From Ailurus styani (lineage: Eukaryota; Chordata; Mammalia; Carnivora; Ailuridae): a DNA stretch of 64,000 nucleotides. This document shows, piece after piece, positions 28,901 to 40,189 of this stretch (position 1 is the stretch's first letter; each line of letters starts with the position of its first letter). The position numbers and the translations under genes are program-made. The notes beneath the pieces are model-generated. The model was not told where the DNA came from, made no database searches, and saw nothing but the letters and a program-made list of their open reading frames with translations. The DNA lies in NCBI GenBank assembly GCA_002007465.1, contig LNAC01001220.1:124001-188000 (forward strand), written 5' to 3'.

Positions 28901-31900
28901 TTTGACAGAGAGAGATTACAAGTAGGCAGAGAGGCAGGCAGAGAGAGGAGGAAGCAGGCTCCGCGCTGAGCAGGGAGCCGGATGCGGGCCTCAATCCCAG
29001 GACCCGAGATCATGACCTGAGCCGAAGGCAGAGGCTTTAACCGACTGAGCCACCCAGGCGCCCAAAAACCTGACAAAAGACTTGACGAGGCACTTCACAA
29101 AAGAGTTTATCCAAATGGCCAATAAACAGAGAATAGTAGAGCAAAACCACAGTGAGAAATCATTGTGTTCCTATCAGACTGGTGAAAGTCAAATGTCTGA
29201 TGATACCAAGGGCGGAGAGCAACAAAAACATTCAGCCTCTGCTAACAGTAGCACACAGTCATGCAAGCACTTTGGAAAACTGTTTGACAGCATCTCGTCA
29301 CTCTGGACGGAGATGTGTCCTATGACCGAGCAGTCCTACCTCAGCATGCATGATGTCATACACCCAATAACCTCAACAAAAAATGTGGGTAGCTTGGACC
29401 AAGTGGCAGTAGTAAACGTGGGAGAAAGTGAAACTGGAACTGATAGAATATGACCGCATGTGAGGTGTATGACAAAGAACAAAGTCAAAGCTGCCAACTC
29501 CCAGGTTTTTGGCCAGATCAACGAGGTGAATGGTGGATACCAATTTAATGAGATGAAGAGGAGTTGGGGGTGCAGATTTGAGGGGGGGAAATCAACTCTA
29601 TTTTTATGCTACCACCTTGCATTATGTTTACACAAAGTAAATGCTAACGGAATTGTGACTGTCCCCCCTCACAATTGATATGTTGAAGCCCCCCCCACCA
29701 GTGCAGTGGTATTTGGAGATGGGGTCATTGGGAGGTAATGGGGTTTAGATGGGTCATAAATGTGGGGCCCTCATGATGGGATTAGTGCCCTTCTGAGAAG
29801 AGACACAGGAGAGTGCAGCACTCTCTGTCCAGCACGTGAGGATGCAGGGAGAAGGTTGCTGGAGCCTGGGAAAGAAACTGACCATGTTGGCACCGCGACC
29901 TCAGATTTCCAGCCTCCAGAACCATGCGAAGCCCCCTGCTTTGTCTCCATGCTTAGTGACAGCAGGTGGAACTGAGCACTACTGAAAGCACAGGCAAGAG
30001 GGAGCTTGCTGCCTTCATTGGGCTTGCCACAAGTGCCCCTTCCTGCCCAGTCCTTTGACCCACGCTTCACGCCCCGTCAAAGGCTGCTTCCACCCTGGAG
30101 AAACTGTCATCCGTGTCCACAGGGAGATATGCACTAGTGTGCTCAGCAGAGCCCCACAATGTAGCAAAAAAAAAAAAAAAAAAAAGGAACCAACTTAAAA
30201 TTCTATCAACAAGAGAAGAGCACAGTACATTCAAATAAATTATGGTGCATACCTGCTGTGGGTTACTAAAGCAGTTAAAATAATGAACGAAGTGAACTGA
30301 AACTACACATATGAAATGGATCAATCCGGAAGGCATAATGTTGACCAAGAAAAAGAACGGTAAGACCATCTGATACCATCTAACAATGGGAAACATGTAA
30401 AACATCACTGCACATAATTTATGAACATGTATGTAGTAAGTCCGAATTCAGTAGGGAGGGGAGAGGTGTGATCTTGTAAAGTTTGGAGAGGATTTCAAAT
30501 GTAGCACTTTTAAGTAAAGGAAAAGTACCAGGAGCAAACACAGCAACATTTTAAGACTCTTGGTAAAACTAAGTCATATCTCCACACTTTTCTGATGCTC
30601 TGAAATGTGCCAATTTAAACAGCAAGATAAACACTTACTTGATCAGGGGTATACTCACACTCTCGAAAGTGACTTAGTTTGGTCAGGATTTCGTCCTTGA
30701 ACAGCTGAATGACCTGGGCAACCATCTCCCGGTTTCCGCTCTGGCCCAAGGCATCCAGGTACTTCTCCAGAAGAGGAACGTTTTTCAGATTCCAAATGAA
30801 GTTCTCCCGACGAAGACTACTTAACTTTGGGTGATGGAATTTCTAAATCAAAGACAAGGAACTCTCAGAGTCTGGACAGTTAGAGCGACCATGAGGGAGA
30901 GCTGGGGGGGCGAGAGACGGCCTTCCCAGGTCTGGTCTGAGGAGCGGGTGGAGGGCGCCCGTGCTCACCCGCGTGCTCCATTACCCACCAAGATGGCGCT
31001 AACGGCGCATCTGACCAGGAGCTTGTCGTTCTGAAGGCATGGCCCCATCTCACTCATCGCTGTGTGAGGGGGACTCCCAGAGCCCCCGGCAGGAGCTGCA
31101 GGCAGGGAGCAAAAACTCTGTTCTCCCCAGATGACCTGCCCCTCATTACCTGTCTGACTTCACCTTCCACTAGGTTGTGGACTCTCCGGCAACCACACGG
31201 GCCTCCCAGGGCTTGGGGACCACACCCACACCCCTCCACCTCATGGCCTCTGCGTTTGCTGCTTTCCCGTTGGCTTCCACCAGCTCTGTCCTGTGGGTGA
31301 GCCCCCCCAGCCACTCCATCTGAAGCTTTAGCCATGTCTCCAGCCCTTCCTAGTCCTGTCCTCTGCTCATGCTTTCCTCCCAAGCTCTCAGCACGTGTTG
31401 CTAATGCTCTCCATAGTTCAGCCTCCAGCCTTCCTGTCCATCCTCACTGGATGGAAGCTCCATAGAGGGCCAGTGCTCCATATTGGGTCTGTCCGTTCAC
31501 TGCTATGTCCCCCCACCTACCACAGCACCCGGTTCACAAAACATGCCACTCCAGCGATAGTTGCTGAATAACTGAATGTTCCCAGGACAGAAAATTCTAG
31601 AATTGTCAGGTCCTTTAGCCTTGGGCCACTCTATCTGGAGTTCAAAACAGCTCTAACCATCACTGCGCAGAAGGAGAAACTGAGGCCAGGATAACTTGGG
31701 GAGTCACTACTAGCAGGCTGAGGGGGTGCCTGAAGGCCACTTTCAGTTTGTTGGACGTGACCTCTCATGTGAGAAAGACACGGTACAGGACAACCCAGGA
31801 CACAGGCAACTCAGACACAGAGAACACAATCCTCCATCAGCATCAGCAGCATGTGGACCAGCACATGGGACGTATTCTGGGTTTTGTATTTTATTCTACT

Positions 31901-34900
31901 TCTTTAAAAACGTTCTTCTCAATGGACTTTGACATCCATCCTTGAGACCCGGAGTTTGGACCCCACCATGCTCCCACAGTCACCACCACGTCCTTGCTAA
32001 GTAGCCTCAGTTTGAGCACCTCAAGTAGGGGGTACTTTTCATGCCTGAATGGCTCTGCAGGCTTCCTCTCGCTGAGCCGAGCTCTGTCTCTGCACCGCGT
32101 CCCCGGCCCTCATTCCAGCAGTGACATCGGGGCTGTCTCCCACTTGACCGGCTGCCACACAGTCCCAGATGGCACTCCTGCCCCCCAGAGTCTCCTCCTC
32201 AGCAGCGTCAACTTGCCAGCACCGGGTCATCCTCACATGACACGGTCTGAGTGTCCTGACCGCCTGGCATGTCGAGGGCCACTCCAAGTCACAGGAACAT
32301 TCTGCACGGCATGCATGACAGTGCTGCTAGAAGCCATGCCCTTGGGAGGCAGGACTGCAAGTACAACTGGACAAGATATGGGAGAGAAAAAAGGCCGACC
32401 ACGTTCGGTCCCACTGTAAAGCTTTACCATGCATGTTCTTCCTTTCCTTGGTTAAGGAAGGTACAACAGATGGAGCAACGGTCCAACAGGGCAGGCCCCA
32501 GGTCGGCTCCTGAAACAGTGGTGCCGGTGGCCATGCAGCTGGTGGGAGAGGGTCCAGGTTCCAGCAGGAGGAAGGGGAGAGGCCCCAGCCCAGGCCCCAA
32601 GGTCAGACGTGGCTGGGTCTCAACAGGCTCTTCTGCTTAATATCTCTGATCTGTTTCCTTTGCAGTAAAATCCGAGTATCAACACCAGCCTCACAGTCAT
32701 GTTTGACCAACTAAGACATGGAATAAGTAAAGACCTCAGACGTAACGGATGCCCAGTACAGGTTCGGTGAATGTGAGCGTAGTAGCTGCCGGCTCCTTGG
32801 TGCCCCGAGCTGAACTTTGGGGGGCTTCATCACTACTACATCAAATGCAAAGACCCCAGAGGAGGGGCACAGACTGTCAGACTGGGAAAACCAGCAAGTC
32901 CTCATATCCCCTGCTGACAAGACACAGTTGCAACACACACTCACTGGGACATAAGGCAGCCAGGAAGTTCTCCCATTTGTCCCCAGGGGACTGTAAGCAT
33001 AACGTCTCTGGGACAGAGGGCATGAAAGTCCCTTAAGTCTCACTGCTAGGTTTCCCCACCCTGGTCCTTCTCTCCCTTAGCTTCCACTAAGGATCCAGTG
33101 ACTCTTCTAAAGCACCAGCCAGAGGGAAGGACACTGTGGGCTGGCAGGCTGACCCCGGGAGCCACGAGGGGGCACAGCGTGAAGTCCGTGGAGGCTGGTG
33201 AGCTGTTCCCGGCGGCATGAAGCCTTCGCCTCCACAGATCTCAGCCCCTGCCAGGCCATCTCTGATAGCCCTCCTCCTCATCCCTCTGTCCTGTGCTGCA
33301 GGCTGCGGAGGCTACCTCGTGATTGAGGTCGGGGGAGAAGGCTGCCTATGTGTGTCCTGGGTGCCAGCACACACACGTTAGAATCCGTGTCTTCCTCAGT
33401 CCCTCCTCGGCCTGTCACGGAACATCAAATCAATCACCAAATTCCCTTGGCTCTGTCTCCAAAATATATCTTGAACCTTTCGTTGGTTCAAGCCCTCAGT
33501 CAGCTCTTCTTAGATTATTCCTTCGCTTCCTGGATGCATTCTACCCACTCTGGCTCTCTGACCATCTGTCCACTGTATTGGTCCACAGAGTGCTGTAAAG
33601 TTGAGATCTTTGCCTGTTTAAAACTCTCCAGGCGAGGGCCCATGATGTGCTGAGCACTGGTTATGATGTTAGACTGAGGAATCACTGACCTCTACCTCTG
33701 AAACCAATAATACATCATATGTTAATTAATTGAATTTAAACTAAAAAAAAAGGGAAATAAAAATAAAAACCCTCCAAGCTCCCTAAACTCTTTAGTGTCG
33801 TACACAATAATGTATCTTATAATCCGACCAGCATTCATCTCCAGTTTTGTCCCCCATCTCACTCTCCTGGAAACCAGCTGCCCTGTGGTGAGGACGTTGG
33901 GCCATCCTAGGTGACGAGGGGCCACGTGGAAGAGAACTGCAGCCCCTCCGCCCCCCACTGAGTGCGGCTGCATGCATGTCCCCCACCCACAGCTTGACCC
34001 ACAGAGACACTTAGGGGATGGTCTGTCACACGGCACTAGGGAGCTGGGATGCTGCTCAGCGAGGCCAGTGATGGGAGGAGGTCCGAGTTCAGAAGTCGCA
34101 GGAGGAGGGAGTGGTCATTTATCCACAGATGGACAGACGGAGGCCCTGAGGGGGCGCAGGCAGGACAGGGCACACGGGGACTCACAGGGGGACCTCGGCC
34201 TCCGCGTCGAAGCAGCGAGAAGCCGCTGACAGTTTCCGTGATTGGATCTGTAATTTTAGAAGTAACTCTGGACTGGTACAACGAATAAACTGGAAAACGA
34301 GCATGACCACGGGGAGGCCACGGTGGCTAGCGAGGACTGTCAAGGCGGGAGCGGGGGCTGCCGGGCCACAGACGCGCGTGCAGTATGGCACGAGCAGGAC
34401 TCAGTGGGGGACTGGAGGTGTTTTGCTCACACAGACCATGTGCTGCAAACCACCCGGAGCGTGCGTATCCCTCCTCCCCGCCCCCGGCCCCTGGAGCACA
34501 TTCCTCTGGGCCGGGGAAGCCCAAACTCTTCCCCCAGAGCCTGGCACATCTGAGGGGCTCAGAGCACAGCTGCTGAGTACATGCAGATGTGCCGTGGGTG
34601 GCTCTGGGGACACGCGTGTCATCCGTGGTATCATTTCCATGGGCCACGCGAACACACATCTGCCCCATGCCACCAGCTCCGGCCGCCGCGCCTCTCTGGC
34701 CAAACAGCGCGGGGCTCCCTCGGTGAACACAGATGGTCTTCAGCGAGCGGCACAAAGAGCATTGGGACCGCCTGGAAATGCAGGCTATCTGGCCCAGACT
34801 CTAGCGAAGCGCAGGGCAGGGCGGAAAGAGGCCTCGCAGCTGTGCAATGCCTGCTGCTAATAGCCTTCGGGAGGCGCCGGACAGAGAAGGGGAGTCTGAC

Positions 34901-36551
34901 TGACTAAACTAACGAACTAAAGCTCGTTAACTAAAACAGATCACCACTGAACAAATACACAGTTCATATGAACAAGGCAAGCCCCACGTCCTACCTGCAG
35001 GGACTCGTCCAGCCTGCCCGCGAGCCTCCCAATCTCGTACAGCAGCAGGGGGCTGCCGGGGATCTCGGCCACGGGTCTCCCCGGGAGGTAGGACAGCAGC
35101 CTCAGCAGGTAGCCTGTGACTCCAGAACCACCATCTGCTCAGACACAAGCACATCCCGTCACGTGGCCTTGGGGGGACGGCCGGGGCTGTCCTGCCTCCG
35201 TCATCACAACCCGAGAACCACAGACGTCACAGGACAAGAGCAACACATGTGCTTCGTGGGGTCCGCAGGATGGACAGATGGATCCCAGGGCCCCAGAGCT
35301 CGCCACGTGCACACAACAGCATGGTGGCCCCTCGCTACCCATCAGCCACCTGCGGCAGAAGCGGGCTGAGATGCCCCTTCCTATGTCTCCACCGAGGGTA
35401 GTGTGGCCAGAGCCGCAATGACTCCCGGCGGCCGGCGCGGGGCAAGGCTCGTCCTGGGGGTCAGGCGTGGGAGCCAGCTCTGGACATAGACAGAACGGGG
35501 AACCGCGAAGCGGGATCTGCAGCCGCTAAGGACTATAGGCCGCTGCTTGGAAAACTCTCCAGCATTTAGAGGACGTGCAGATGAGGATGTGCGGCCGTAG
35601 GACCGTGAAGTGGGTGCCCCAGGTCACCCCCAGAAACGACAGAGCTGGGATCGGAAATCCCTGATTTGTCGTTCTCTGTTCTTTCTGCTAGTCCACAGCA
35701 CCCAAATACACAGCTGATCTGGGGAGCACAATGTTTAATCATTTTTCTGTTTAATAAAAAAACTTTCCCTAACTCCGTGTGCCCTTAGTGACTCATTCCT
35801 AGAGTCCCTCTTTTTTTTTTTAATTTATTTGAGGGAGAGAGAGTGAGAAAGCGTGCACACAGGAGGGGCGGGGGAGCAATTCTCCGGTAGACTCCCAGCC
35901 GAGCACGGAGCCTGGCATGGGGCTCGGTCCCATGACCCCTGGATCATGACCCTGAGACCACGGCCTGAGCCACCCAGGCACTCCCGTCAAGTCCTTCCTG
36001 AGGGGAAGAGTTGCAGCAGATCCCGGCTCCAACCACCTCCAAATCAGGGCCCCCCACCTCCACTCTGGGGAGGCTGACCCCCCCCCAGACACTGAAGAAA
36101 TACCCACGCCTATGCCTGGAGCCGTGAACCCGTTCCTGGCGTTTCTTGTAGCCAAATGCAGTAACGTTCGTGGACGGCGGTGACCAGCGAGCTGGTGGCT
36201 CTTACCTATGGACACAAGGGAGGCGAGGTTGCCTGCCCTCGTCGGATGCACGGAGGCTGTCGGGAAGCCAGCAGCTCTCAGGAACATGGTGACATGACTC
36301 TGCACTTCAATCAGCTCTGGACATTTGCTGGACTCAGTGTTGCTTATCTTGAGGACATACTCTGTTGGCTCATCTGTGGTGTCTTTGGTACTTGAAATGC
36401 ACACATGAAAGTTTTGGTCATCATAGCTAGGAAGCGGCCGGATCTTGGAAACTTTTAACCCAAATACCGATTCCACTAATGCAGAGGCTTGTACGTCACT
36501 GAAAGTGGGTTTGGCAAGAGCCTGGGGTTGCTGATCGTCTCCGTGTGACAT
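22699..36551 (-). CDS. HYKK: HYKK (AGPHD1), 5-hydroxylysine kinase, complete spliced CDS
   Basis: GTP-dependent kinase that phosphorylates 5-hydroxy-L-lysine in lysine/hydroxylysine catabolism; aminoglycoside-phosphotransferase-fold family. Join (minus): 36551-36206, 35134-34995, 30842-30659, 23159-22699, sum 1131 nt, 376 aa plus stop (human about 373). The catalytic loop NHGDLNDHN lies in the last exon (Asp codon about 23143-23145) and is followed by the metal-binding LDFGDMSYG motif. The N-terminal lobe has SYDDQNFHV and [10 protein letters not shown], the likely nucleotide-binding strands. All introns are GT-AG with matching phases. ATG at 36549-36551 has A at -3 and aligns with the human start. 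The third-from-last exon has two usable acceptors (see finding). The gene appears intact. It sits between IREB2 and PSMA4 as in human. Confidence 0.95.
23498..23627 (+). mobile_element. Short tRNA-Lys-type SINE in HYKK intron 4
   Basis: 'GGCTGGCTCGTCAGTGGAGC', 'TTGTGAGTTCAAGCC', 'GTAGAGATTACTT', A-rich tail. Confidence 0.72.
24300..24300. other. Single-N gap with 255-bp flanking duplication
   Basis: 24045-24299 and 24301-24555 match except about one base. Confidence 0.92.
24800..25310 (+). mobile_element. LINE (L1/HAL1-like) fragment
   Basis: Begins near 'ATCAAGATGGCAGAGTGAA', typical of L1-type 5' ends, followed by A-rich sense-strand sequence. Family assigned by memory. Confidence 0.4.
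25316..25436 (-). mobile_element. Short tRNA-Lys-type SINE
   Basis: 'TCTTTTTAAGTCATCTCTAT', 'GGGGCTTGAACTTACAACCC', ends '...GAGCCAGCTGGGGGACCCT'. Confidence 0.7.
25550..25710 (+). mobile_element. Carnivore L1 3'UTR tail
   Basis: 'GACACTGTATGTTAACTATA' then 'CTGGAATTAAAACAAAAATA', a common L1 3' end. Confidence 0.65.
25884..25921. repeat. (CA)19 microsatellite
   Basis: Uninterrupted AC dinucleotides within HYKK intron 4; likely length-polymorphic. Confidence 0.95.
26912..27107 (-). mobile_element. CAN-SINE with about 15-bp TSD
   Basis: TATAAAGCACATCTT on both sides (about 26898-26912 and 27108-27122). Confidence 0.9.
27980..28385 (+). repeat. Ancient interspersed repeat, LTR-like
   Basis: 'GGCCATGTGACTTTTTTTGG', then '...GCAGCATAACCTTGCCTAGC TGATACAC' resembles an old mammalian repeat end. 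Family not certain. Confidence 0.35.
28440..29470 (+). mobile_element. L1 ORF2 3' end and 3'UTR fragment, split by a SINE
   Basis: Phrases such as 'CCCACAGAATGGGACAAAAT ATTTGCAACA' and 'GGATTTGTATCCAGAAAATA' are the L1 ORF2 C-terminal region in sense; it resumes after the SINE at 28872-29063. Coding frame is broken. Confidence 0.7.
28872..29063 (-). mobile_element. CAN-SINE inserted in L1
   Basis: T-rich start to '...GAGCCACCCAGGCGCCCA'; flanked by similar CTGACA(T/A)AAGACTT copies. Confidence 0.88.
29640..29950 (+). repeat. ERVL-MaLR (MLT1-like) LTR fragment
   Basis: 'CAATTGATATGTTGAAGCCC', 'GTATTTGGAGATGGGGTCAT', 'CCCTCATGATGGGATTAGTG CCCTTCT', 'CCAGCCTCCAGAACC' follow the usual order of an old MaLR-type LTR. 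Non-coding relic. Confidence 0.5.
30195..30540 (+). mobile_element. L1 3'-region fragment
   Basis: 'AAATAAATTATGGTGCATAC' and following A-rich sequence fit a diverged L1 3' region; preceded by (A)20 at 30166-30185. Confidence 0.4.
30659..30842 (-). CDS. HYKK: HYKK exon 4
   Basis: 184 nt encoding [20 protein letters not shown] through LTKLSHFRE; acceptor GATTTAG, donor GTGAGTAT. It ends with one base (T) that completes a Cys codon with the last exon. Confidence 0.95.
31400..31700. repeat. L2-like 3' end followed by MIR-like fragment
   Basis: 'GGATGGAAGCTCCATAGAGG' and 'TTGCTGAATAACTGAATG' (L2-like), then 'GAGAAACTGAGGCCAGG' (MIR-like). Confidence 0.5.
31701..33630. other. HYKK intron 3, no clear feature
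   Basis: G+C-moderate sequence; short open frames on both strands (for example 31994-32419) with no recognisable domain. Confidence 0.4.
33640..33775 (+). mobile_element. Carnivore L1 3'UTR tail
   Basis: 'GCTGAGCACTGGTTATGATG', 'AATAATACATCATATGTTAA TTAATTGAATTTAAACT', A-rich tail; sense counterpart of the 465-661 copy. Confidence 0.7.
34995..35134 (-). CDS. HYKK: HYKK exon 3
   Basis: 140 nt; using acceptor TGAGCAG before 35134 it encodes [20 protein letters not shown] through GRLDESLQ, donor GTAGGAC. The first seven residues align with the human DSGSEIK segment, which favours this acceptor over a second one at 35113/35114. Confidence 0.9.
35575..35710. repeat. MIR-like fragment in HYKK intron 2
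   Basis: 'CAGAGCTGGGATCGGAAATC' matches the MIR core phrase. Confidence 0.45.
35810..35985 (-). mobile_element. CAN-SINE in HYKK intron 2
   Basis: T-run, 'TTTATTTGAGGGAGAGAGAG', ends '...GAGCCACCCAGGCACTCCC'. Confidence 0.8.
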
Positions 36552-36574
36552 TATGTCTTGGGGAAACAAACAAA
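36206..36574 (-). CDS. HYKK: HYKK exon 2 (first coding exon)
   Basis: Exon from acceptor TTCCTAG (36575-36576 is the AG); coding from ATG at 36551 to donor GTAAGAG after 36206. Encodes [20 protein letters not shown] through GNLASLVSI. 36552-36574 is 5'UTR. Confidence 0.94.
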
Positions 36575-36614
36575 CTAGGAAGAGGACATACAATGAACAC
36601 GTTTACTTAACAGA

Positions 36615-36828
36615 TTTTTCTTTTTTTTTTTTAAAGATTTTATTTATTTATTTGTCAAAGAGAGAGAGAGAGAGAGAGAGAGCACAAGGCAGAGTGGCAG
36701 GCAGAGGCAGAGAGAGAAGCAGGCTCCCTGCTGAGCAAGGAGCCCGATATGGGACTCGATCCCAGGACTCTCGGATCATGACCTGAGCCGAAGGCAGCCA
36801 CTTAACTGACTGAGCCACCCAGGCGTCC
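36615..36828 (-). mobile_element. CAN-SINE just upstream of HYKK exon 2
   Basis: T-run, (AG)n stretch, ends '...GAGCCACCCAGGCGTCCC', 40 bp from the exon 2 acceptor. Confidence 0.88.
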
Positions 36829-37049
36829 CTTAAATGATTTTTATGACAGACCCATCATATTGCTCAATATTGATTCTATACTTCTTATTAATTTTCACTC
36901 ATAAAACTAAAAAAATCAAATTAGTAAATGGGATAAAGAAGTAGGTATTTGGTCAGGTGAATAAATATCCTTGTATCATAGTTACTTTTAAACTCACCTC
37001 ACAAACAGGAGGTAGGAAAGCCCCTGGTATCCCCTAGTCCAATTCCTGC

Positions 37050-37165
37050 CTCGCTCCACCCAGCAACTGTATTCTCAGGAAAACTGAGGTCGCGACAGGT
37101 GAAGCACCTCACTGAGACACACCAAGTTACAGTAAGGACTCTGCTCTCCAGACCCCTAACCCGCG
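37050..37165 (-). repeat. MIR-like fragment
   Basis: 'AGGAAAACTGAGGTCGCGAC AGGTGAAGC' and neighbouring text fit MIR; strand uncertain. Confidence 0.45.
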
Positions 37166-37609
37166 CAGTTCTGTCCCTTTGACCATCAGCTTGGAGCTAA
37201 AACATACCTTCAAATCCAGGGATCTTACCCTGCTGTCCACCAGTTCTGCTGAATCATAACCTCACCATCTAGCTCACCACACACACGTCCAGTATAGAAG
37301 TGTGGGCTGGTGTGTGACGCACTGTGTGAACCCTGGAGGACATGCGCAGATGCCCCCAGGACACCCCGGGACACGAGGCACGTCAGCTCATGGTCACAAA
37401 CAACCTCCCAGTCCAACACTCAAATGCTGCTCAAAACAACAAGTTATAAGGCACTAAGTAATAAACTGAGAGAACCAAAGAACCCTGAACTAAATATGTA
37501 TAACCCTGAAGTGTATGAATTAACACTGACCTGACTCAGTTTACATTTCAAAGAATAACTTTCTGCAGCTAAGCAGAATAAGGGCTGGAAATAAAAATTA
37601 TGGGCAGTT

Positions 37610-37771
37610 CCAAGGGGCTGCCCAGCTGACTCAGGGGGTAGAGCATGTGACTCTTGATCTCAGGGTTGTAAGTCTGAGCCCCATGCTGGGTACGTCTTGA
37701 TCTCACAGTCATGAGTTCGAGCCCCATGCTGGGTTCCACGTTGGGTGTGGAGCCTACTTAAAAAAAAAAAA
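37610..37771 (+). mobile_element. tRNA-Lys-type SINE with a doubled B-box half
   Basis: Head 'CAGCTGACTCAGGGGGTAGA GCATG' and first 3' half ending 'GAGCCCCATGCTGGGTACG', followed by a second 'GAGTTCGAGCCCCATGCTGG GTTCC' half and an A-tail. Confidence 0.7.
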
Positions 37772-38482
37772 CACTGAAAAAAACTGCACACACTTGGCAG
37801 CCCTCAAAAGTATCTACGTGATACAGATAGCGCAGAATAGGGCTTTGGAACAGCCTTCAGGAACCAAATATTTCAGTTCCTTGCACCCTCACTTCTTTCT
37901 TTTTCCAAAATAGCTTTACTCCATGCTTACTAAATTGTAAATAACTAATAATATCTTGGGGGTGGGTTGCATTTCAGGGCACGATTCTGATCTCGGTTCA
38001 AGGGATGTAGTGTTATACAAGAAGAATCCGAAGAAGAGCGAGCTCTCATGGAGAGAGATCAGAACAGCGATCACTTCCGGTAGGAAGGTGGAGGAGGGAG
38101 CTTTCCCGAGGGGCATTTCTATACCTCGACTGTGCTTTGGATACACGGATACGTACATCTGTCGAAACTTAAAACTTAAGTAAGCATAAAATCTGTGAAT
38201 CTCATTGCTTATGAATTTTACCTTAAGAAAAAAGTCCCTGTGAGAGACTGGCAAGGAGAAGGGGCTGAGGATGGGGGCTTAGGACCTTCTCAGATCTCCC
38301 CAAATCACACTGTGCCCGTGAACGTCTACTCACTTTGGATCTATGAAAGCCAGAGTTCACCTCACTCCAGTAAGGAGAAGAGGGTAAAATTCAGGGAGGC
38401 ACACTCGGGCTCTCCCATATGACCCCCTCCCTGCCTCAGCCCCGAGTCTATTGCCTGATGACTCAAGTGGTTTTAGCATAGG

Positions 38483-38694
38483 GGGCACCTGGGGGCTCAG
38501 TTGTTAAGCGTCTGCCTTCGGCTCAGTACATGATCCCGAGTCCTGGGATCGAGACCTGCGTCGGGTCTCCCTGCTCAGCGGAGAGCCTGCTTCTCCCTCT
38601 GCCCCTGCCTGCTGCTCCCCCTGCTTGTGTTCTCTCCCTACCTCCCTCTCTCTCTGACAAATAAATAAATAAAATCTTTAAAAAAAAAAAAAAA
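38483..38694 (+). mobile_element. CAN-SINE
   Basis: 'GGGGCACCTGGGGGCTCAGT' head, CTCTCCC-rich middle, AAATAAATAAATAAAATC tail. Confidence 0.88.
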
Positions 38695-38699
38695 GAATT

Positions 38700-40059
38700 T
38701 TAGCCTAAAATGCCATTCCCCTATCCCTCCCTGCCTTCCTAGATCCTCTTTCCCAAAGTGATTTCTCCCCGCTGGAAGCCTGTGGCCAGCCCCTCCCACC
38801 ACCGGCCAGTTCCCACCACCTGTCATAGTCACTGCATTCTTGCCAATCACTTCTCACGTTTACTTTCTGACCAGAGTATTTGGTTTCCTGGTTTGTTCAC
38901 TAAAGGTGTTGTGACAAAGCCTGAATGGGGTTTCAAAACGTAATCCTTGCATCTGAAACTTCTGGGAACCAACATATCCTATCATGATGTATTTGGGCTT
39001 TAAGACTTGGCAGGAAATTTTAACATTCTTTCTGAAGGTTTATAAACTGATATAAGGCCAGTATTAAGAATACTTTAAGTTCAAAATACTTGAAAGCTTT
39101 AAATCCAACATGAATTGGATTCATAGTTTTTCAACTCCTAAAGTGTTAGGGATGTCAGAATAATTCTGAATTTGATATGAATTATAAATCCTTAAAGATA
39201 GAAGGAACGTAGGAAGCGAGTAGAGAAGACAAGTCTCCCTTGGAGCCTAGAAAATGTTCCCAGACCTTCCTCAAATGGGGCTGGCGGAGCCTCTGGAGAG
39301 GAAAGCAATGTTGGCAGCTCCCACCATCCAAAAACGATCTGAGCCGATCCAGTGTATTTTACCACAATAAAAATCTGGAGGGAAGAAAGTCAGTCTGCTG
39401 AGAGAAACAAAGCATCATTTAGTCCCAGCGGCATGGCCGAGCCTTGGAAACGGACTGGTCACATCTCCACTGAGTAGGGGTTGGACAGATCCTGAGAGAC
39501 CCTTGCAGCTCTAACTTCCTATGCTTCCACAGTTCTTTCTTTTCTTTCTGAGCTGAAAATTGCCTTTCTTTGTACACAAGGACTCAAATGATGAAACTAA
39601 TGGCACAGATCAAGTCAGCTTCCAAAGTAAATGAACACAAAGAAAGAGATGCATTTGTCAGTCGTCTGTGTTCCCTGAATGTCTGGGGTGTGTGAAGGGG
39701 ACAAGGAAGAGAATCCAAATCCTGGAGGTGGCCGCTCCACACTTGCTGTCAGAGGGCTTTACTCAACGTCTGTCTGAGAAGGCATCCAGGAAGCAGACGT
39801 TTTCCAAGCCCACACCAGGCCCATGCCTGAATCTGGCAAACTTTGTCCCACACCCAGGGGGTCTGGACCTTCAACTCTGCACTGTGTGCAAGGTATCCTG
39901 GTGGAAACACACGAGTTATTTTGGGTTCTTCCCGCTCCTGGCCAGATGGTACAAAGTCTGGTTAGATTCTACTCAGGACGCCCTGCACACGTGCCCTTGT
40001 CCCGCGAATCCCCTGCTCCGACCTCTCAGGGTGCAGAGCGGGGTCATGCCCAGGGAACG
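38700..40059. other. HYKK intron 1, no clear feature
   Basis: Unique-looking; no exon recognised. The frame entering from about 39668 runs into the minisatellite and is not a credible gene. Confidence 0.4.
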
Positions 40060-40189
40060 TCGGTGACCCCTGTGCCCAGCCCAGGGCCCAACAGTGGGGG
40101 GCTGGGGGATCTGGGGGTTCTCCCGCTGGGGAACGGGGGCGAGTGGGGTGCTCCAGGACAGGGCAAGGGCTGGCGACCCCCGCGGCAGG

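Noticed and set aside
34303..34860. 185-codon open frame in HYKK intron 3
   Set aside because: No domain, several overlapping frames on both strands, and the flanking HYKK exons splice past it in phase.
35820..36205. Continuation of HYKK exon 2 frame to 35820
   Set aside because: The frame reads through a GTAAGAG donor into intron and a SINE; homology ends exactly at the donor and resumes in exon 3.
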